Of a stretch of 64,000 nt of DNA, positions 1 through 8,154 are shown one piece after another. A program made the position numbers and the translations under genes. Under the pieces are notes generated by a model. That model was not told where the DNA came from, did no database searches, and saw only the letters and a program-made list of their open reading frames with translations. Numbering within the stretch: the first letter of the stretch is position 1; the number at the start of each line of letters is the position of its first letter. The stretch comes from Elusimicrobiaceae bacterium (lineage in GTDB: Bacteria > Elusimicrobiota > Elusimicrobia > Elusimicrobiales > Elusimicrobiaceae): contig JAFVFN010000014.1 in NCBI GenBank assembly GCA_017475405.1, positions 44,652 through 108,651 on the forward strand. The letters run 5' to 3'.

Positions 1-647
1 ATTTCCGAATCGGGAGCCCGCTCAAATGTCATTTCCGTTAAACTGGGTAAGTGGTAAAATGCCAGTTGCCCCACGCGTATTTCTTTTACATTGGGATCCT
101 GTTGTTGCACCAACGCCTTAATAACCGGAGAGGTCTCGGCTACTTTTTGGTACATATACAGTTGGTCCGGTTCACGCTGCACCGTTTTCCCTGTTTTATA
201 ATCTAAAATTTTTACCAGTCCGTCTCCCAAATAATCCAAGCGGTCTAAAATACTAATTAGACTAAGGCCATCTATCTCTAAGGTACTGCGCATTTCCACG
301 GAGAGCGGACGCGCAAACGTAGCGGCGTGTTTCGCATAATAGGCTTCAATCTCATGCCGCCCCTCGGCATAACCGGCCAGTTCCTTATCGACACTGGCGT
401 AACCTTTTTGTTCCCAGGTGGTTTTATTCCATTCCCCGTCAAAATAAGCCAGTGCCTCGGCCAGGGTGGGGAAAAACTGACGCTGCGGATTATAAATAAA
501 CTCCATAACGCTGTGCAGCGCAGATCCGAACGCAAAATAATACTTCGGCAGTTCTGGGATCATATGAATGTAGCGAAACTTATATTTTTGCGGGCATTCC
601 TTATACATGCCCATTTTAGAATAAGAAAATGATAAATTTTTAACCAT
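1..647 (-). CDS. PD-(D/E)XK (RecB/AddB-like) nuclease family protein, C-terminus outside window
   Basis: The frame is open from an ATG at 645-647 to the window edge (215 codons), so only the N-terminal part is seen. It opens with SYSKMGMYKECPQKYKFRY, the Cys-containing entry motif of RecB-family nuclease domains. It then has a helical region with HSVME and the core DRLDYLGDG followed by ILDYKTGK, matching the D...(D/E)xK metal-binding residues of PD-(D/E)XK enzymes. The family includes AddB/RecB C-terminal nucleases and Cas4-like proteins that cut single-stranded DNA ends. No cas gene is visible, so repair or an uncharacterised role is more likely. The ribosome binding site is weak. The gene diverges from the leader RNA promoter at 751-779. 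Confidence 0.8.
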   Translation of the reverse strand, partial: MVKNLSFSYSKMGMYKECPQKYKFRYIHMIPELPKYYFAFGSALHSVMEFIYNPQRQFFPTLAEALAYFDGEWNKTTWEQKGYASVDKELAGYAEGRHEIEAYYAKHAATFARPLSVEMRSTLEIDGLSLISILDRLDYLGDGLVKILDYKTGKTVQREPDQLYMYQKVAETSPVIKALVQQQDPNVKEIRVGQLAFYHLPSLTEMTFERAPDSE

Positions 648-750
648 ATTATGCCTATATACTTGGAGATAATATATTGTAGCATTTTCCACTGTCTAAA
701 CACGACATATTACTTTACAACAAAGAAAGAATATCTAACGGTAATATAGT

Positions 751-779
751 TTGACAGATGGGAAAAATTCTATTATACT
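751..779 (+). promoter_or_regulatory. sigma70-type promoter of pilin leader copy 1
   Basis: TTGACA at 751-756 and TATACT at 774-779 are separated by 17 bp, a near-consensus promoter. The predicted start near 786 is about 19 nt before the conserved leader RNA at 805. It is the best-formed of the eight leader promoters; the others rely mainly on an extended -10 (TGnTATAAT). Confidence 0.75.
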
Positions 780-804
780 GTTAGGGTAGTAACAAAAATT
801 TATT

Positions 805-1010
805 CTGTTTTTGGAACCGTATGGAGAATACGGGTGGCTTTAATAAGCGACTCTTCACGCCAAAAACAGCCGATTTAGGTACAGAACTGTCAGACTAATT
901 ACCTGTATGTTTTGTACCAAGTGTTTCCCCGTTCTTGCGTAAGCAAACGGAGAAATCACGGCTGTTTTGAATGAGCACGTGAAGAGTCCTCAGGAAAAAC
1001 AGCCGTTTTT
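805..1010 (+). ncRNA. Pilin leader RNA, copy 1 (structured 5' leader with terminator and variable pseudoknot)
   Basis: P1 pairs 805-814 (CTGTTTTTGG) with 860-869. It encloses hairpin P2 (CCGTAT 817-822 with ATACGG 828-833) and a small hairpin P3 (about 838-848). P4 pairs GGTACA 878-883 with TGTACC 913-918. P5 is a hairpin at about 926-955. P6 is an intrinsic terminator, ACGGCTGTTTT 958-968 with AAAACAGCCGT 996-1006, then a T-run. The single-stranded segment 849-859 (GACTCTTCACG) is exactly complementary to 978-988 (CGTGAAGAGTC) in the P6 loop, 11 bp. The 10-mer AAAACAGCCG occurs at both 863-872 and 996-1005, so either could pair with the 5' arm of the terminator. It ends 37 nt before the pilin start. 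Not recognised as a known Rfam class. Confidence 0.85.
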
Positions 1011-1047
1011 TATGGTTTCATAAACAGAATATGCAAGGAGATTGTTT

Positions 1048-1602
1048 ATGAAATACCAAAACACCCGGCGGGGTTTTACGCTTATTGAACTTTTGGTCGT
1101 AGTACTTATTATCAGCATACTGGTTGCGGTTGCTTTACCTCAGTATAAAATAGCTGTAGCTAAATCCAAAATTTCTCAACTATTGCCGGTAATAAATGCA
1201 ATGAAAAAATCTTACGAACTATACTATGAAGAAACTGGGAAATATCCAGATGATATAAGTATGCTTACTATCAGTCTACCCTCCTCCTGTAATCTGGAAA
1301 GTAATGGTATGTCTACCTACATTCAATGTGGAACCAACGTCCTAATTGATGCCCAAAAAAGTACAAACAGTGGTGACGGAGTCATCTCCGTATCTTTTTG
1401 TCCAAAATATAACAAAAATTATACTCAATGTGCCCCCAAAAGAGACTTAGGCATCGTATTCAATACAAGCAGACCAAACCGTACTGCCGATGCGAACGTA
1501 CGTATTCCCAACAAAGCAGTATGCGTACCATTCACTAACTTCGGTCAGTCCCTTTGCAATAGTTTGTTGGGAGGAGCAGTTGATCAAATTGTAAAAAAAT
1601 AA
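1048..1602 (+). CDS. Type IV prepilin / pseudopilin
   Basis: Secreted pilin subunit, 184 residues from ATG 1048. An in-frame TTG at 1042 is rejected because AAGGAG (1035-1040) is well placed for 1048. A short basic leader ends in RRG and is followed by FTLIELLVVVLIISIL, the class III signal cut by prepilin peptidase after Gly, with the conserved Glu5. The globular part carries several cysteines, including CPKYNKNYTQC and a final VC...LC pair. These resemble the minus-strand pilin at 29213-29743, so the two form a subfamily despite different control regions. It lies downstream of leader RNA copy 1 and is monocistronic. Confidence 0.92.
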   Translation: MKYQNTRRGFTLIELLVVVLIISILVAVALPQYKIAVAKSKISQLLPVINAMKKSYELYYEETGKYPDDISMLTISLPSSCNLESNGMSTYIQCGTNVLIDAQKSTNSGDGVISVSFCPKYNKNYTQCAPKRDLGIVFNTSRPNRTADANVRIPNKAVCVPFTNFGQSLCNSLLGGAVDQIVKK

Positions 1603-1656
1603 TTTATTTCAGGACAAAACGCATAAAAAAGGAACGGGATAAGCAAAAGCAGTGAA

Positions 1657-1696
1657 ATAAAGGGGACACCCGAGAGAGTGTGTCCTCCTTATTTTA
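1657..1696 (+). terminator. Intrinsic terminator after the first pilin
   Basis: Hairpin with GGACAC at 1664-1669 and GTGTCC at 1680-1685, extended by flanking AAGG/CCTT pairs and followed by TTATTTTAT. The rest of 1603-1950 is AT-rich. I see no gene in it beyond the tRNA promoter at 1912-1940. Confidence 0.65.
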
Positions 1697-1953
1697 TCCA
1701 GAAAGCGTGGTCATACAATGAGCTAACTAGGCTATGGGAACATATTAGTCCATATACTATAGGAGTGTTTAATTAAAAATGGGTGAGTAGAGGATAAAAT
1801 AACGTAAAAACCTAGACAAAGAACAAAAAGCATCTATTTTTGAAAAACACATAATCCTGGGTTTAACTGGAATGTCTTGCATGTGTTTATCCTAAATTTA
1901 TTTCATTTTATTTCACAACATGTATAAAATTTGCTAAAATAAAAGAAATAAAT

Positions 1954-2025
1954 GCCCCCATAGCTCAATGGATAGAGCACCTGCCTTCTAAGCAGGGGAT
2001 TACAGTTCGATTCTGTATGGGGGTA
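1954..2025 (+). tRNA. tRNA-Arg (anticodon TCT)
   Basis: Complete cloverleaf of 72 nt. The acceptor stem GCCCCCA pairs with TGGGGGT and is followed by discriminator A. The D arm is GCTC/GAGC, the anticodon arm CCTGC-CTTCTAA-GCAGG with anticodon TCT, and the T arm TACAG-TTCGATT-CTGTA. CCA is not encoded. A promoter TTCACA (1912-1917), 17 bp, TAAAAT (1935-1940) lies just upstream. The region immediately downstream holds integrase debris, so this tRNA probably served as an attachment site. Confidence 0.93.
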
Positions 2026-2070
2026 TTTTCCGACGGTAGTCACTTTTTAGAAGTAATCATTCGAAACATC

Positions 2071-2155
2071 TTATTTTCTCGTCGTAAAAACATATCGCAA
2101 TTAACACTAGCAAAACAATTAAAAACCGGAAGCGTGGGCAGCATATGGGCAGCAT
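2071..2155. other. Possible relic attachment region next to tRNA-Arg
   Basis: A 19-mer at 2071-2089 with imperfect dyad symmetry (TTTTCTCGTCGTAAAA core) recurs with one mismatch at 38238-38256 near tRNA-Leu. A tandem GGCAGCAT at 2137-2144 and 2148-2155 (11-bp step) recurs in inverted orientation at 38175-38193. Both doublets lie about 111 bp past their tRNA. One reading frame over 2053-2130 weakly resembles an XRE-type helix-turn-helix. The interpretation as integrase core and arm sites is inference. Confidence 0.4.
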
Positions 2156-2195
2156 TTTTGCATTTTTTACCGTCGGGCTAAGACGGAGTTTTTAA

Positions 2196-2309
2196 TTATT
2201 TTGTAAATTGTGGCAATTTATTTACAGCATTTGCCAGATCTGCTGGGGCCAAATGTGCGTAAATCTCAGTCATCTGAATGCTGCCAAATTTACCCTGGTC
2301 ATGCAAGGT
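2196..2309 (-). pseudogene. Tyrosine recombinase (integrase) C-terminal remnant
   Basis: The minus-strand frame encodes FGSIQMTEIYAHLAPADL followed by ANAVNKLPQF and a stop at 2196-2198. This is the C-terminal box of tyrosine recombinases (the TxxYAHL tyrosine motif). The frame is closed by a stop just upstream, so only about 37 residues survive. It points toward tRNA-Arg, as an integrase left at a decayed attachment site would. The rest of the element is gone. The gap up to 2435 is AT-rich with no other gene. Confidence 0.75.
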
Positions 2310-2506
2310 TTAATCATCCTAAATCTATTCTTTCGAAAATAAGCTTATTTCATTTTCGCAACTGATTTTAAAATAAGGAATAATTTTTGATATTCTTATT
2401 TCAATTTGACACTTGCTGTTTTAAGAATAATTGTTATAATATAAGTAATCCTACTTAATGGAGGAAGAGCAGTTTTCGCGCACACGCGCATAATATAAGA
2501 ATTTAT

Positions 2507-2711
2507 CTGTTTTTGGAATTGTATCTTAGGGATACAAAGAGCCTTTAGTAATAAAGGCATAAAACCGATCCAAAAACAGCTGTTTTAGGCACATAAATAA
2601 CGGACCTTCGAAACCCGTTATTTTGTGCCGAGTGTTTGCCGTCTATGACGGCAGGCCACGGCTGTTTTGCTTTGGGTTATCGGTTTTAGCTCAAACAACT
2701 CAGCCGTATTT
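2507..2711 (+). ncRNA. Pilin leader RNA, copy 2
   Basis: P1 is CTGTTTTTGG 2507-2516 with CCAAAAACAG 2570-2579. P2 is TTGTATC 2519-2525 with GATACAA 2531-2537. P3 is GCCTTT/AAAGGC 2541-2558. P4 is GGCACA 2588-2593 with TGTGCC 2634-2639 (compensatory to copy 1), inside which AATAACGG pairs with CCGTTATT. P6 is ACGGCTG 2658-2664 with CAGCCGT 2701-2707. The variable pair is TAAAACCGAT 2560-2569 with ATCGGTTTTA 2679-2688 (10 bp). This is the most divergent copy: its terminator has a long loop and a poor T-run (TATTTATTTTC). The promoter has an extended -10, TGTTATAAT, at 2432-2440. Confidence 0.82.
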
Positions 2712-2749
2712 ATTTTCTTTGAGCTCGATTTATATATAAGGAAAATCAT

Positions 2750-3241
2750 ATGAAACAAGGTTTTACATTAATCGAATTATTGGTAGTTGTGTTAATTATA
2801 AGCATTTTGGCAGCCGTGGCGTTACCACAATACCAAATTGCAGTTTTAAAAAGTCGTTACACACAAGCAGAAACGCTGGCCACTGCCTTCTATAATGCAG
2901 AGCAAGTATATCATCTAGCCAATGGAACATATACTCCTAATTTTAAAGATTTAGATATTGACCCGCCAGGGGGCGGTGCTATTACCAAAAACACCACATC
3001 TACTGATGAAAATGCGGGAGCCAACACATGGGAAGCTGATCATCTATCTTGTTATTTACGCAATGCTGATGTATACTGTATTGTGACAGGAACAGGAACA
3101 CTAATGGCACATATAACATTAAAAAATGGAATCAGATCCTGCCGATGCAAACCAGAAAATTCGTATGAGTGCCGCGTGTGTCAACAAAAAGGGACTTATA
3201 CTGGTACTACTAACGCTAAATATTTAGTGTATAAATATTAA
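2750..3241 (+). CDS. Type IV prepilin / pseudopilin, Cys-rich tail
   Basis: 163 residues. The very short leader MKQG is followed by FTLIELLVVVLIISIL, with Gly at -1 and Glu at +5, then AAVALPQYQIAVLKSRYTQAE. It carries the family motif YHLANGTYTPNFKDLDID near residue 60. The last third is rich in cysteines (CRCKPENSYECRVC), so disulfides are likely in the exported subunit. AAGGAAAA lies 8 bases before the ATG. Its leader copy 2 has the weakest terminator of the set. It is followed closely by pfp, which has its own promoter. Confidence 0.92.
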   Translation: MKQGFTLIELLVVVLIISILAAVALPQYQIAVLKSRYTQAETLATAFYNAEQVYHLANGTYTPNFKDLDIDPPGGGAITKNTTSTDENAGANTWEADHLSCYLRNADVYCIVTGTGTLMAHITLKNGIRSCRCKPENSYECRVCQQKGTYTGTTNAKYLVYKY

Positions 3242-3301
3242 CATGAGAGAATATAGTGTTATTTGATATAATTTAAATATATTTAACTAGGAGGGGTCAT
3301 C

Positions 3302-4978
3302 ATGCCCAAAGCTTGTTCTGAATTACAAACCGAACGTGCTAAATTTCAGCCCGTTCTTCCTGCTATTTTAAAAAAGGGTCCGGCTTTTGTAAAACCGAAA
3401 CTCGGCAAAGCCACTAAATCTGTAGCCGACCAAGCTACCGTTAAAAAGATTTTCCCGAATACATACGGTTTACCGGCTGTTACTTTTGTAAAAGGTAATA
3501 ACGCGGCTGTATGCAAAAAAGCCGTACGTGTGGGTGTTGTACTTTCCGGCGGACAAGCCCCGGGCGGCCATAACGTCATCGGCGGTTTATTGGACGGTCT
3601 TAAAAAAGCGAACTCCAAAAATAAACTCTTTGGATTTTTGGGCGGCCCCAGCGGCATTGTAGACAACAAGCTCGTGGAAATCACTCCGGCCCTGATGAAA
3701 GAATACCGCAATACAGGCGGATTTGACCTTATTCAATCCGGACGTACCAAAATTGAAACCGACGAACAATTAGCAGCGGCCAAAAACAATCTGATCAAAA
3801 ACAAAATGGACGCCTTGGTAGTAGTAGGGGGGGACGACTCCAACACCAACGCCTGTGTAATTGCTGAATACTTAAAACAACAGGGTGTGGATATCTCCGT
3901 AATCGGAGTACCGAAAACCATTGACGGCGACCTTAAAAACGAACATATTGAAACCTCTTTTGGGTTTGATACTGCAACAAAAATTTATGCCGAACTCGTA
4001 GGCAATATTGAACGCGATATGAACTCGGCCCGCAAGTATTGGCACTTTGTACGTTTAATGGGACGCAGCGCTTCTCATATTACGTTAGAAGTAGCCTTTA
4101 AAACCCACCCCAATGCCGTTCTTATCGGCGAAGAAGTACTGGCCAAAAAAATGACCTTGGGACAAGTGGTAAACCAGTTGGTAGATCTGATTGCCAAACG
4201 CGCCAAGGCCGGCAAAAATTACGGTATTGTGCTCGTTCCGGAAGGACTTATTGAGTTCATCCCGGAAATGAAAGAGCTGATCAGTGCGTTAAACGATGCT
4301 TTAGCTGATCATGAAGCGGCACTGTCCAAACTGAGTACGCTCCCTGAGAAAAAAGAATTTATCCTGGCAAAGCTTCCCAAAAAGCTTGCTGACCTGATGA
4401 AATCTTTACCCGCCGGGATTGCCAGTCAGCTGATGCTGGACCGCGATCCGCACGGTAACGTACAGGTATCCTTAATTGAAACAGAAAAACTGCTCGTTGA
4501 AATGATTAAAACCCGCTTGGCCGAACTCAAAAAGGCCGGCAAATATACGGGTAAATTTTCTGCCATTACACACTTCTTTGGCTATGAAGGACGCTGCGGC
4601 GTGCCGTCTACCTTTGACGCCAATTATACCTATGCACTCGGTTATAACGCAGCTGTACTGGCCCTTAACAAATGCACGGGGTATTTATCTTCCGTGAAAC
4701 GCTTGACCAAAAAGGCGCAAGACTGGGAAGTGGGCGGCGTACCGCTTACGATGATGATGAACATTGAACGCCGCAAAGGCAAAGAAAAACCTGTCATCAA
4801 AAAAGCCTTGGTAGAACTCAAAGGAAAACCGTTTGCCTACTTATCCAAAGTACGCACGGTATGGGCGACACAAGATGAATATGTGTTCCCGGGCCCGATC
4901 CAGTTCTTTGGTCCGGCCGTTGTTACCGATATTACAACGGTAACTCTGCAGTTGGAACAAGGCAAAAAAGTAAAATAA
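3302..4978 (+). CDS. pfp: PPi-dependent 6-phosphofructokinase (diphosphate--fructose-6-phosphate 1-phosphotransferase)
   Basis: Cytoplasmic glycolytic enzyme that reversibly phosphorylates fructose 6-phosphate using pyrophosphate. At 558 residues it is of the long PFP class. Visible motifs are VVLSGGQAPGGHN (phosphate-binding loop), GGDDSNTNA (the second Asp is diagnostic for PPi rather than ATP), PKTIDGDL (catalytic Asp) and MGRSASH (substrate contact). AGGAGG precedes the ATG, and an extended -10 TGATATAAT lies at 3264-3272, so it is transcribed separately from the pilin upstream. PPi-based glycolysis fits an anaerobic fermenter. Confidence 0.93.
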   Translation: MPKACSELQTERAKFQPVLPAILKKGPAFVKPKLGKATKSVADQATVKKIFPNTYGLPAVTFVKGNNAAVCKKAVRVGVVLSGGQAPGGHNVIGGLLDGLKKANSKNKLFGFLGGPSGIVDNKLVEITPALMKEYRNTGGFDLIQSGRTKIETDEQLAAAKNNLIKNKMDALVVVGGDDSNTNACVIAEYLKQQGVDISVIGVPKTIDGDLKNEHIETSFGFDTATKIYAELVGNIERDMNSARKYWHFVRLMGRSASHITLEVAFKTHPNAVLIGEEVLAKKMTLGQVVNQLVDLIAKRAKAGKNYGIVLVPEGLIEFIPEMKELISALNDALADHEAALSKLSTLPEKKEFILAKLPKKLADLMKSLPAGIASQLMLDRDPHGNVQVSLIETEKLLVEMIKTRLAELKKAGKYTGKFSAITHFFGYEGRCGVPSTFDANYTYALGYNAAVLALNKCTGYLSSVKRLTKKAQDWEVGGVPLTMMMNIERRKGKEKPVIKKALVELKGKPFAYLSKVRTVWATQDEYVFPGPIQFFGPAVVTDITTVTLQLEQGKKVK

Positions 4979-5147
4979 GAATTGTTACTAACAATTGATA
5001 TACAAGCCCCACTCCTGATATTTGGAGTGGGGAATTTATTGCTTAAAAACTTCCAGTATGCCGAAATCAAGGACAAGTTAACTGGTAAGGCTACTAAAGA
5101 GCCTCCTTATATAGAATAAAATTACTTAAAATTATAAAATATAAGGT

Positions 5148-6440
5148 ATGAGACAATTTTTATTATTAATTCTATGTTGCGTGTCCTCTTTGCCCGTCCT
5201 GGCTGTCGGACCGTTTCGTAAGCTACCCGCACTGAATAAGGATCTCTTTACTACACCAATCTCTGACGCTATTACACGTCAAACCTTTATCCAATTGCAT
5301 ACGTCACAGCAATTAGCTACATGGACTCAAGCTGAACGTACTTTACTATTAACTCATAAGTTTATTGCTGAAAACAATCACTGGCCAAGAACTGTTATTG
5401 TCCGGCAAGGACAAATTATACCTAAAGAAAAATATACAACTGCTGAACAAAGCGAAGTTTCATTAGGAAGGCTGCTACGACGTACATTAGAGAATTCTTC
5501 GGATACTTCTATCCCAATTAGAGAAACCTTGGAAAACCTAAAAACCCAGTATTCCCCCGTCAGGATGCATATCCGTACACTTGAGCAATTAAACCACTGG
5601 CTGACTGTACATCAAACCTGGCCGCGTGAACATATTAACCAAAAAGAGCCACTGACTCCACAGGAACAATTTGAAACAGCTTTGGCTCGACAAGCAAACA
5701 AACTATGTTCAGGCAAAAGCTATGCTTGTCCCAAAGAGATATTGGAGTCCCTACGTTATATTCGATCCTCGTATGATCTTTCTTATATACCGTTGGGACT
5801 GGAAAACCGACCAGATCAAGCGTTTCAATTGTTAGATCACATATATAATTGGATCAATAAATATCACTCTTGGCCAAGCCCGCAAGGAAATTCAAATTTA
5901 GAACGTCAATTATTTTGGCAAGTTAATAACCTGTTATCTGCCACACAAGCAACTACCGATCCGATAGTTATAGAACTAGCTTCGTTGAAAGAATATTATA
6001 AAAATCCGCCTGTCGGCTCATATAGAGAAATTAACACAAATCTGATTGTCCGACGTCCGGCGACCGAATATGAACTTCTGGGAGTGCGTCCGGAGCAACT
6101 GACCTCTGATCCGGTGGATGAAACATCCTATCCTATTTCACAGGAATATATTCAAAATACTGCAAAGAGCCTTGTCCTATGGTTAATTAAATACAACCAT
6201 TGGCCTCAAATGCCCAAAAAAATAAAATACGATTCAGATGCTCAAAAGTTTATCAAGAGTACAAAATCCTTGGAACAATGCACTATTACCGAGATGCAAG
6301 CCACACTGCTTCTTCGCGCTATTTCTCGTGCCCGGAAAAAAGATCCGAAAATTTTTGATGTAATATACACTACTTGGAAAGAAGAAGGACCTGCCGTGTT
6401 ACAATACAATTTTCTTAACAGCACGGAATCTGAACCCTAA
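5148..6440 (+). CDS. Secreted protein with four WP-containing repeats, function unknown
   Basis: 430 residues with an N-terminal signal peptide (MRQFLLLILCCVSSLPVLA). The mature part has four spaced copies of a helical unit ending in a Trp-Pro motif: FIAENNHWPRT, WLTVHQTWPRE, WINKYHSWPSP and WLIKYNHWPQM. Each is followed by a region with a long helix. The spacing of the tryptophans recalls helicase-associated (HA) repeats, but those are cytoplasmic, so the likeness may be superficial. There is no Shine-Dalgarno sequence. TAAAAT at 5135-5140 sits 7 bases before the ATG, so the mRNA is probably leaderless. I do not recognise the family. Confidence 0.75.
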   Translation: MRQFLLLILCCVSSLPVLAVGPFRKLPALNKDLFTTPISDAITRQTFIQLHTSQQLATWTQAERTLLLTHKFIAENNHWPRTVIVRQGQIIPKEKYTTAEQSEVSLGRLLRRTLENSSDTSIPIRETLENLKTQYSPVRMHIRTLEQLNHWLTVHQTWPREHINQKEPLTPQEQFETALARQANKLCSGKSYACPKEILESLRYIRSSYDLSYIPLGLENRPDQAFQLLDHIYNWINKYHSWPSPQGNSNLERQLFWQVNNLLSATQATTDPIVIELASLKEYYKNPPVGSYREINTNLIVRRPATEYELLGVRPEQLTSDPVDETSYPISQEYIQNTAKSLVLWLIKYNHWPQMPKKIKYDSDAQKFIKSTKSLEQCTITEMQATLLLRAISRARKKDPKIFDVIYTTWKEEGPAVLQYNFLNSTESEP

Positions 6441-6491
6441 AAACTCTTATTTTAGTACCATTCTTCCTTGTTATTTTTTTATAATATAGCT

Positions 6492-8126
6492 ATGCCTACT
6501 TTAAGCCGGCCCCAACGTAAAAATACCGGTTCCTTTTATACACCCGAACCACTGGCCCGTTTACTGGCCCGTGAAGTATTGGCATGCCTGTCCCCAAATA
6601 CGCCTCTGCAAAATCTATGTATTTTAGATCCGGCTGCCGGAGAGGGGGGACTACTGTTACCATTTGCCCAGGAACTGGCCAAACAGCGCCAGATCCAAGA
6701 ACCTGAACACTGTTATTCGGATATTTTACAAGATATTTTGACACGGCAATTACACGCAGCAGATATTTCTGCCAACGCATTGGATATGTACCAACTCAAG
6801 GCGATGGACCTGATCCAAAAACCAATTGAGTTGCAAAAGCACCTGACCGATGCTCTCTCTGTACAAAAGGGTCATTTCTTGCTTCAAACCTTTGCCCCGC
6901 AAGGGTATGATGTCATACTGGCAAATCCGCCCTACATCGGACAAAAAGGACATGCTTCTCTCTTTAAGAAACTGCGCAACAACCCATTGTGGAAATCCTA
7001 TGTAACCCCTCAAAGTGATTTATTGTACTACTTTTTTTATTTGGCCTTGCATCTGTTAAAACCGAGTGGGCTAGCCGGGTTTATTACGCCTCCCTATTTT
7101 ACAACAGCCGCCGGAGGCAAACTCCTGCGCCAAACGCTCCGACAAGAAGCCTCTTTCTTACGACTCATTAACTTTGAGGAACAATATTTGTTTAAAGACG
7201 CCCACCCACATACCCTGCTTAGTGTTTTCCAACGCGAGATACAGCCAGTACCGTGCCGGGTGGGACTAAAAAACCCAACACAACTATCCCAAACGCAACT
7301 GTTTTACGGACCAGACTATTTTTTGCAGACAACACCACCGGCAAGTGATACCAACCTGGTAGACAGGATGGCCCAAGCTCCGCACACCCTGGGGGAGATT
7401 GCCAAGGTGTCTAACGGACTTATGACCGGATGCGATAGCGCGTTTATTTTAACAGACGCCCAAAAACGGGCGCTGCCTCTCACGCCCAGTGAGTTAACTA
7501 AGTTGCAGCCATTTTTTAAAAATTCAGACATTGCGCCCTACGTGCCAAACACAATCCCGCGTTTATGGCTGATTGATTTGTTTTACCCCAATGACAAAGA
7601 TATTAATATACACGAGTATCCGCATCTACTGGCCCATTTAACTCAATTCAAGGGCAAACTGTTGGCCCGTAAACAAAACAACAACGGTATTGATAAGCAA
7701 TTAAAACAGGGCAAATTTTGGTTTGCCTCGGTACGACGAAAAATGGATTTTGAGCAAGATAAAATCGTGCTGCCGCACCGATCCAAAACGGTTACCGCCG
7801 CTCTGAGCCAAGGTCCTTGGTACGCGAGCAGCGATGTATATTTTATTACAGCCCCTAAACCTCCGTATACACTATGGACATTACTTGGGTTGTTAAACTC
7901 AACACCGTATTTGACATGGCTGCAAACCCACGGCAAACGTAAAGGCGAGCTCTTGGAACTCTACAGTGCCCCGTTGCAACAATTACCGATACCCAAACTT
8001 ACAGCTCAGCAACAGGCACAAATTGAACAGCTTGCACGGAAAATCTACCGGCAAAAGCAAGCGGCTAATTGTCATACACGCCCCTTGCAAAGACAACTCG
8101 ATGAGGTGATAATTAATTGTTTTTAA
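6492..8126 (+). CDS. Orphan N6-adenine DNA methyltransferase, TaqI/Eco57I-like
   Basis: 544 residues. AdoMet motif I is ILDPAAGEG (about residue 50). Catalytic motif IV NPPYIGQKG (about residue 145) marks an N6-adenine enzyme. FITPPYFTT follows, and the C-terminal half has the YAS..VYFI and LLGLLNS...W layout of a TaqI-like target-recognition domain, ending in the LxxLPIPKL motif. No endonuclease gene is adjacent and no nuclease motif is visible, so it looks like a stand-alone methylase, or an enzyme whose partner is elsewhere. TATAAT at 6480-6485 is exactly 6 bases before the ATG, without a ribosome site, so it is leaderless. Confidence 0.87.
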   Translation: MPTLSRPQRKNTGSFYTPEPLARLLAREVLACLSPNTPLQNLCILDPAAGEGGLLLPFAQELAKQRQIQEPEHCYSDILQDILTRQLHAADISANALDMYQLKAMDLIQKPIELQKHLTDALSVQKGHFLLQTFAPQGYDVILANPPYIGQKGHASLFKKLRNNPLWKSYVTPQSDLLYYFFYLALHLLKPSGLAGFITPPYFTTAAGGKLLRQTLRQEASFLRLINFEEQYLFKDAHPHTLLSVFQREIQPVPCRVGLKNPTQLSQTQLFYGPDYFLQTTPPASDTNLVDRMAQAPHTLGEIAKVSNGLMTGCDSAFILTDAQKRALPLTPSELTKLQPFFKNSDIAPYVPNTIPRLWLIDLFYPNDKDINIHEYPHLLAHLTQFKGKLLARKQNNNGIDKQLKQGKFWFASVRRKMDFEQDKIVLPHRSKTVTAALSQGPWYASSDVYFITAPKPPYTLWTLLGLLNSTPYLTWLQTHGKRKGELLELYSAPLQQLPIPKLTAQQQAQIEQLARKIYRQKQAANCHTRPLQRQLDEVIINCF

Positions 8127-8154
8127 AAGAAAGTATATCCGTTTGCCGTGTCAT

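Noticed and set aside
805..1010. Leader RNA as a c-di-GMP riboswitch or T-box
   Set aside because: The conserved GEMM core and the T-box AGGGTGGNACCGCG motif are absent, and the helix order differs.
805..1010. Leader element as an integron attC-like recombination site
   Set aside because: No integrase is nearby, the element carries a promoter and a true terminator with T-run, and the pairing pattern fits RNA; attC R and L boxes are not seen.
1042..1047. TTG at 1042 as start of the first pilin
   Set aside because: AAGGAG is correctly spaced for ATG 1048 and all other pilins start with the shorter leader.
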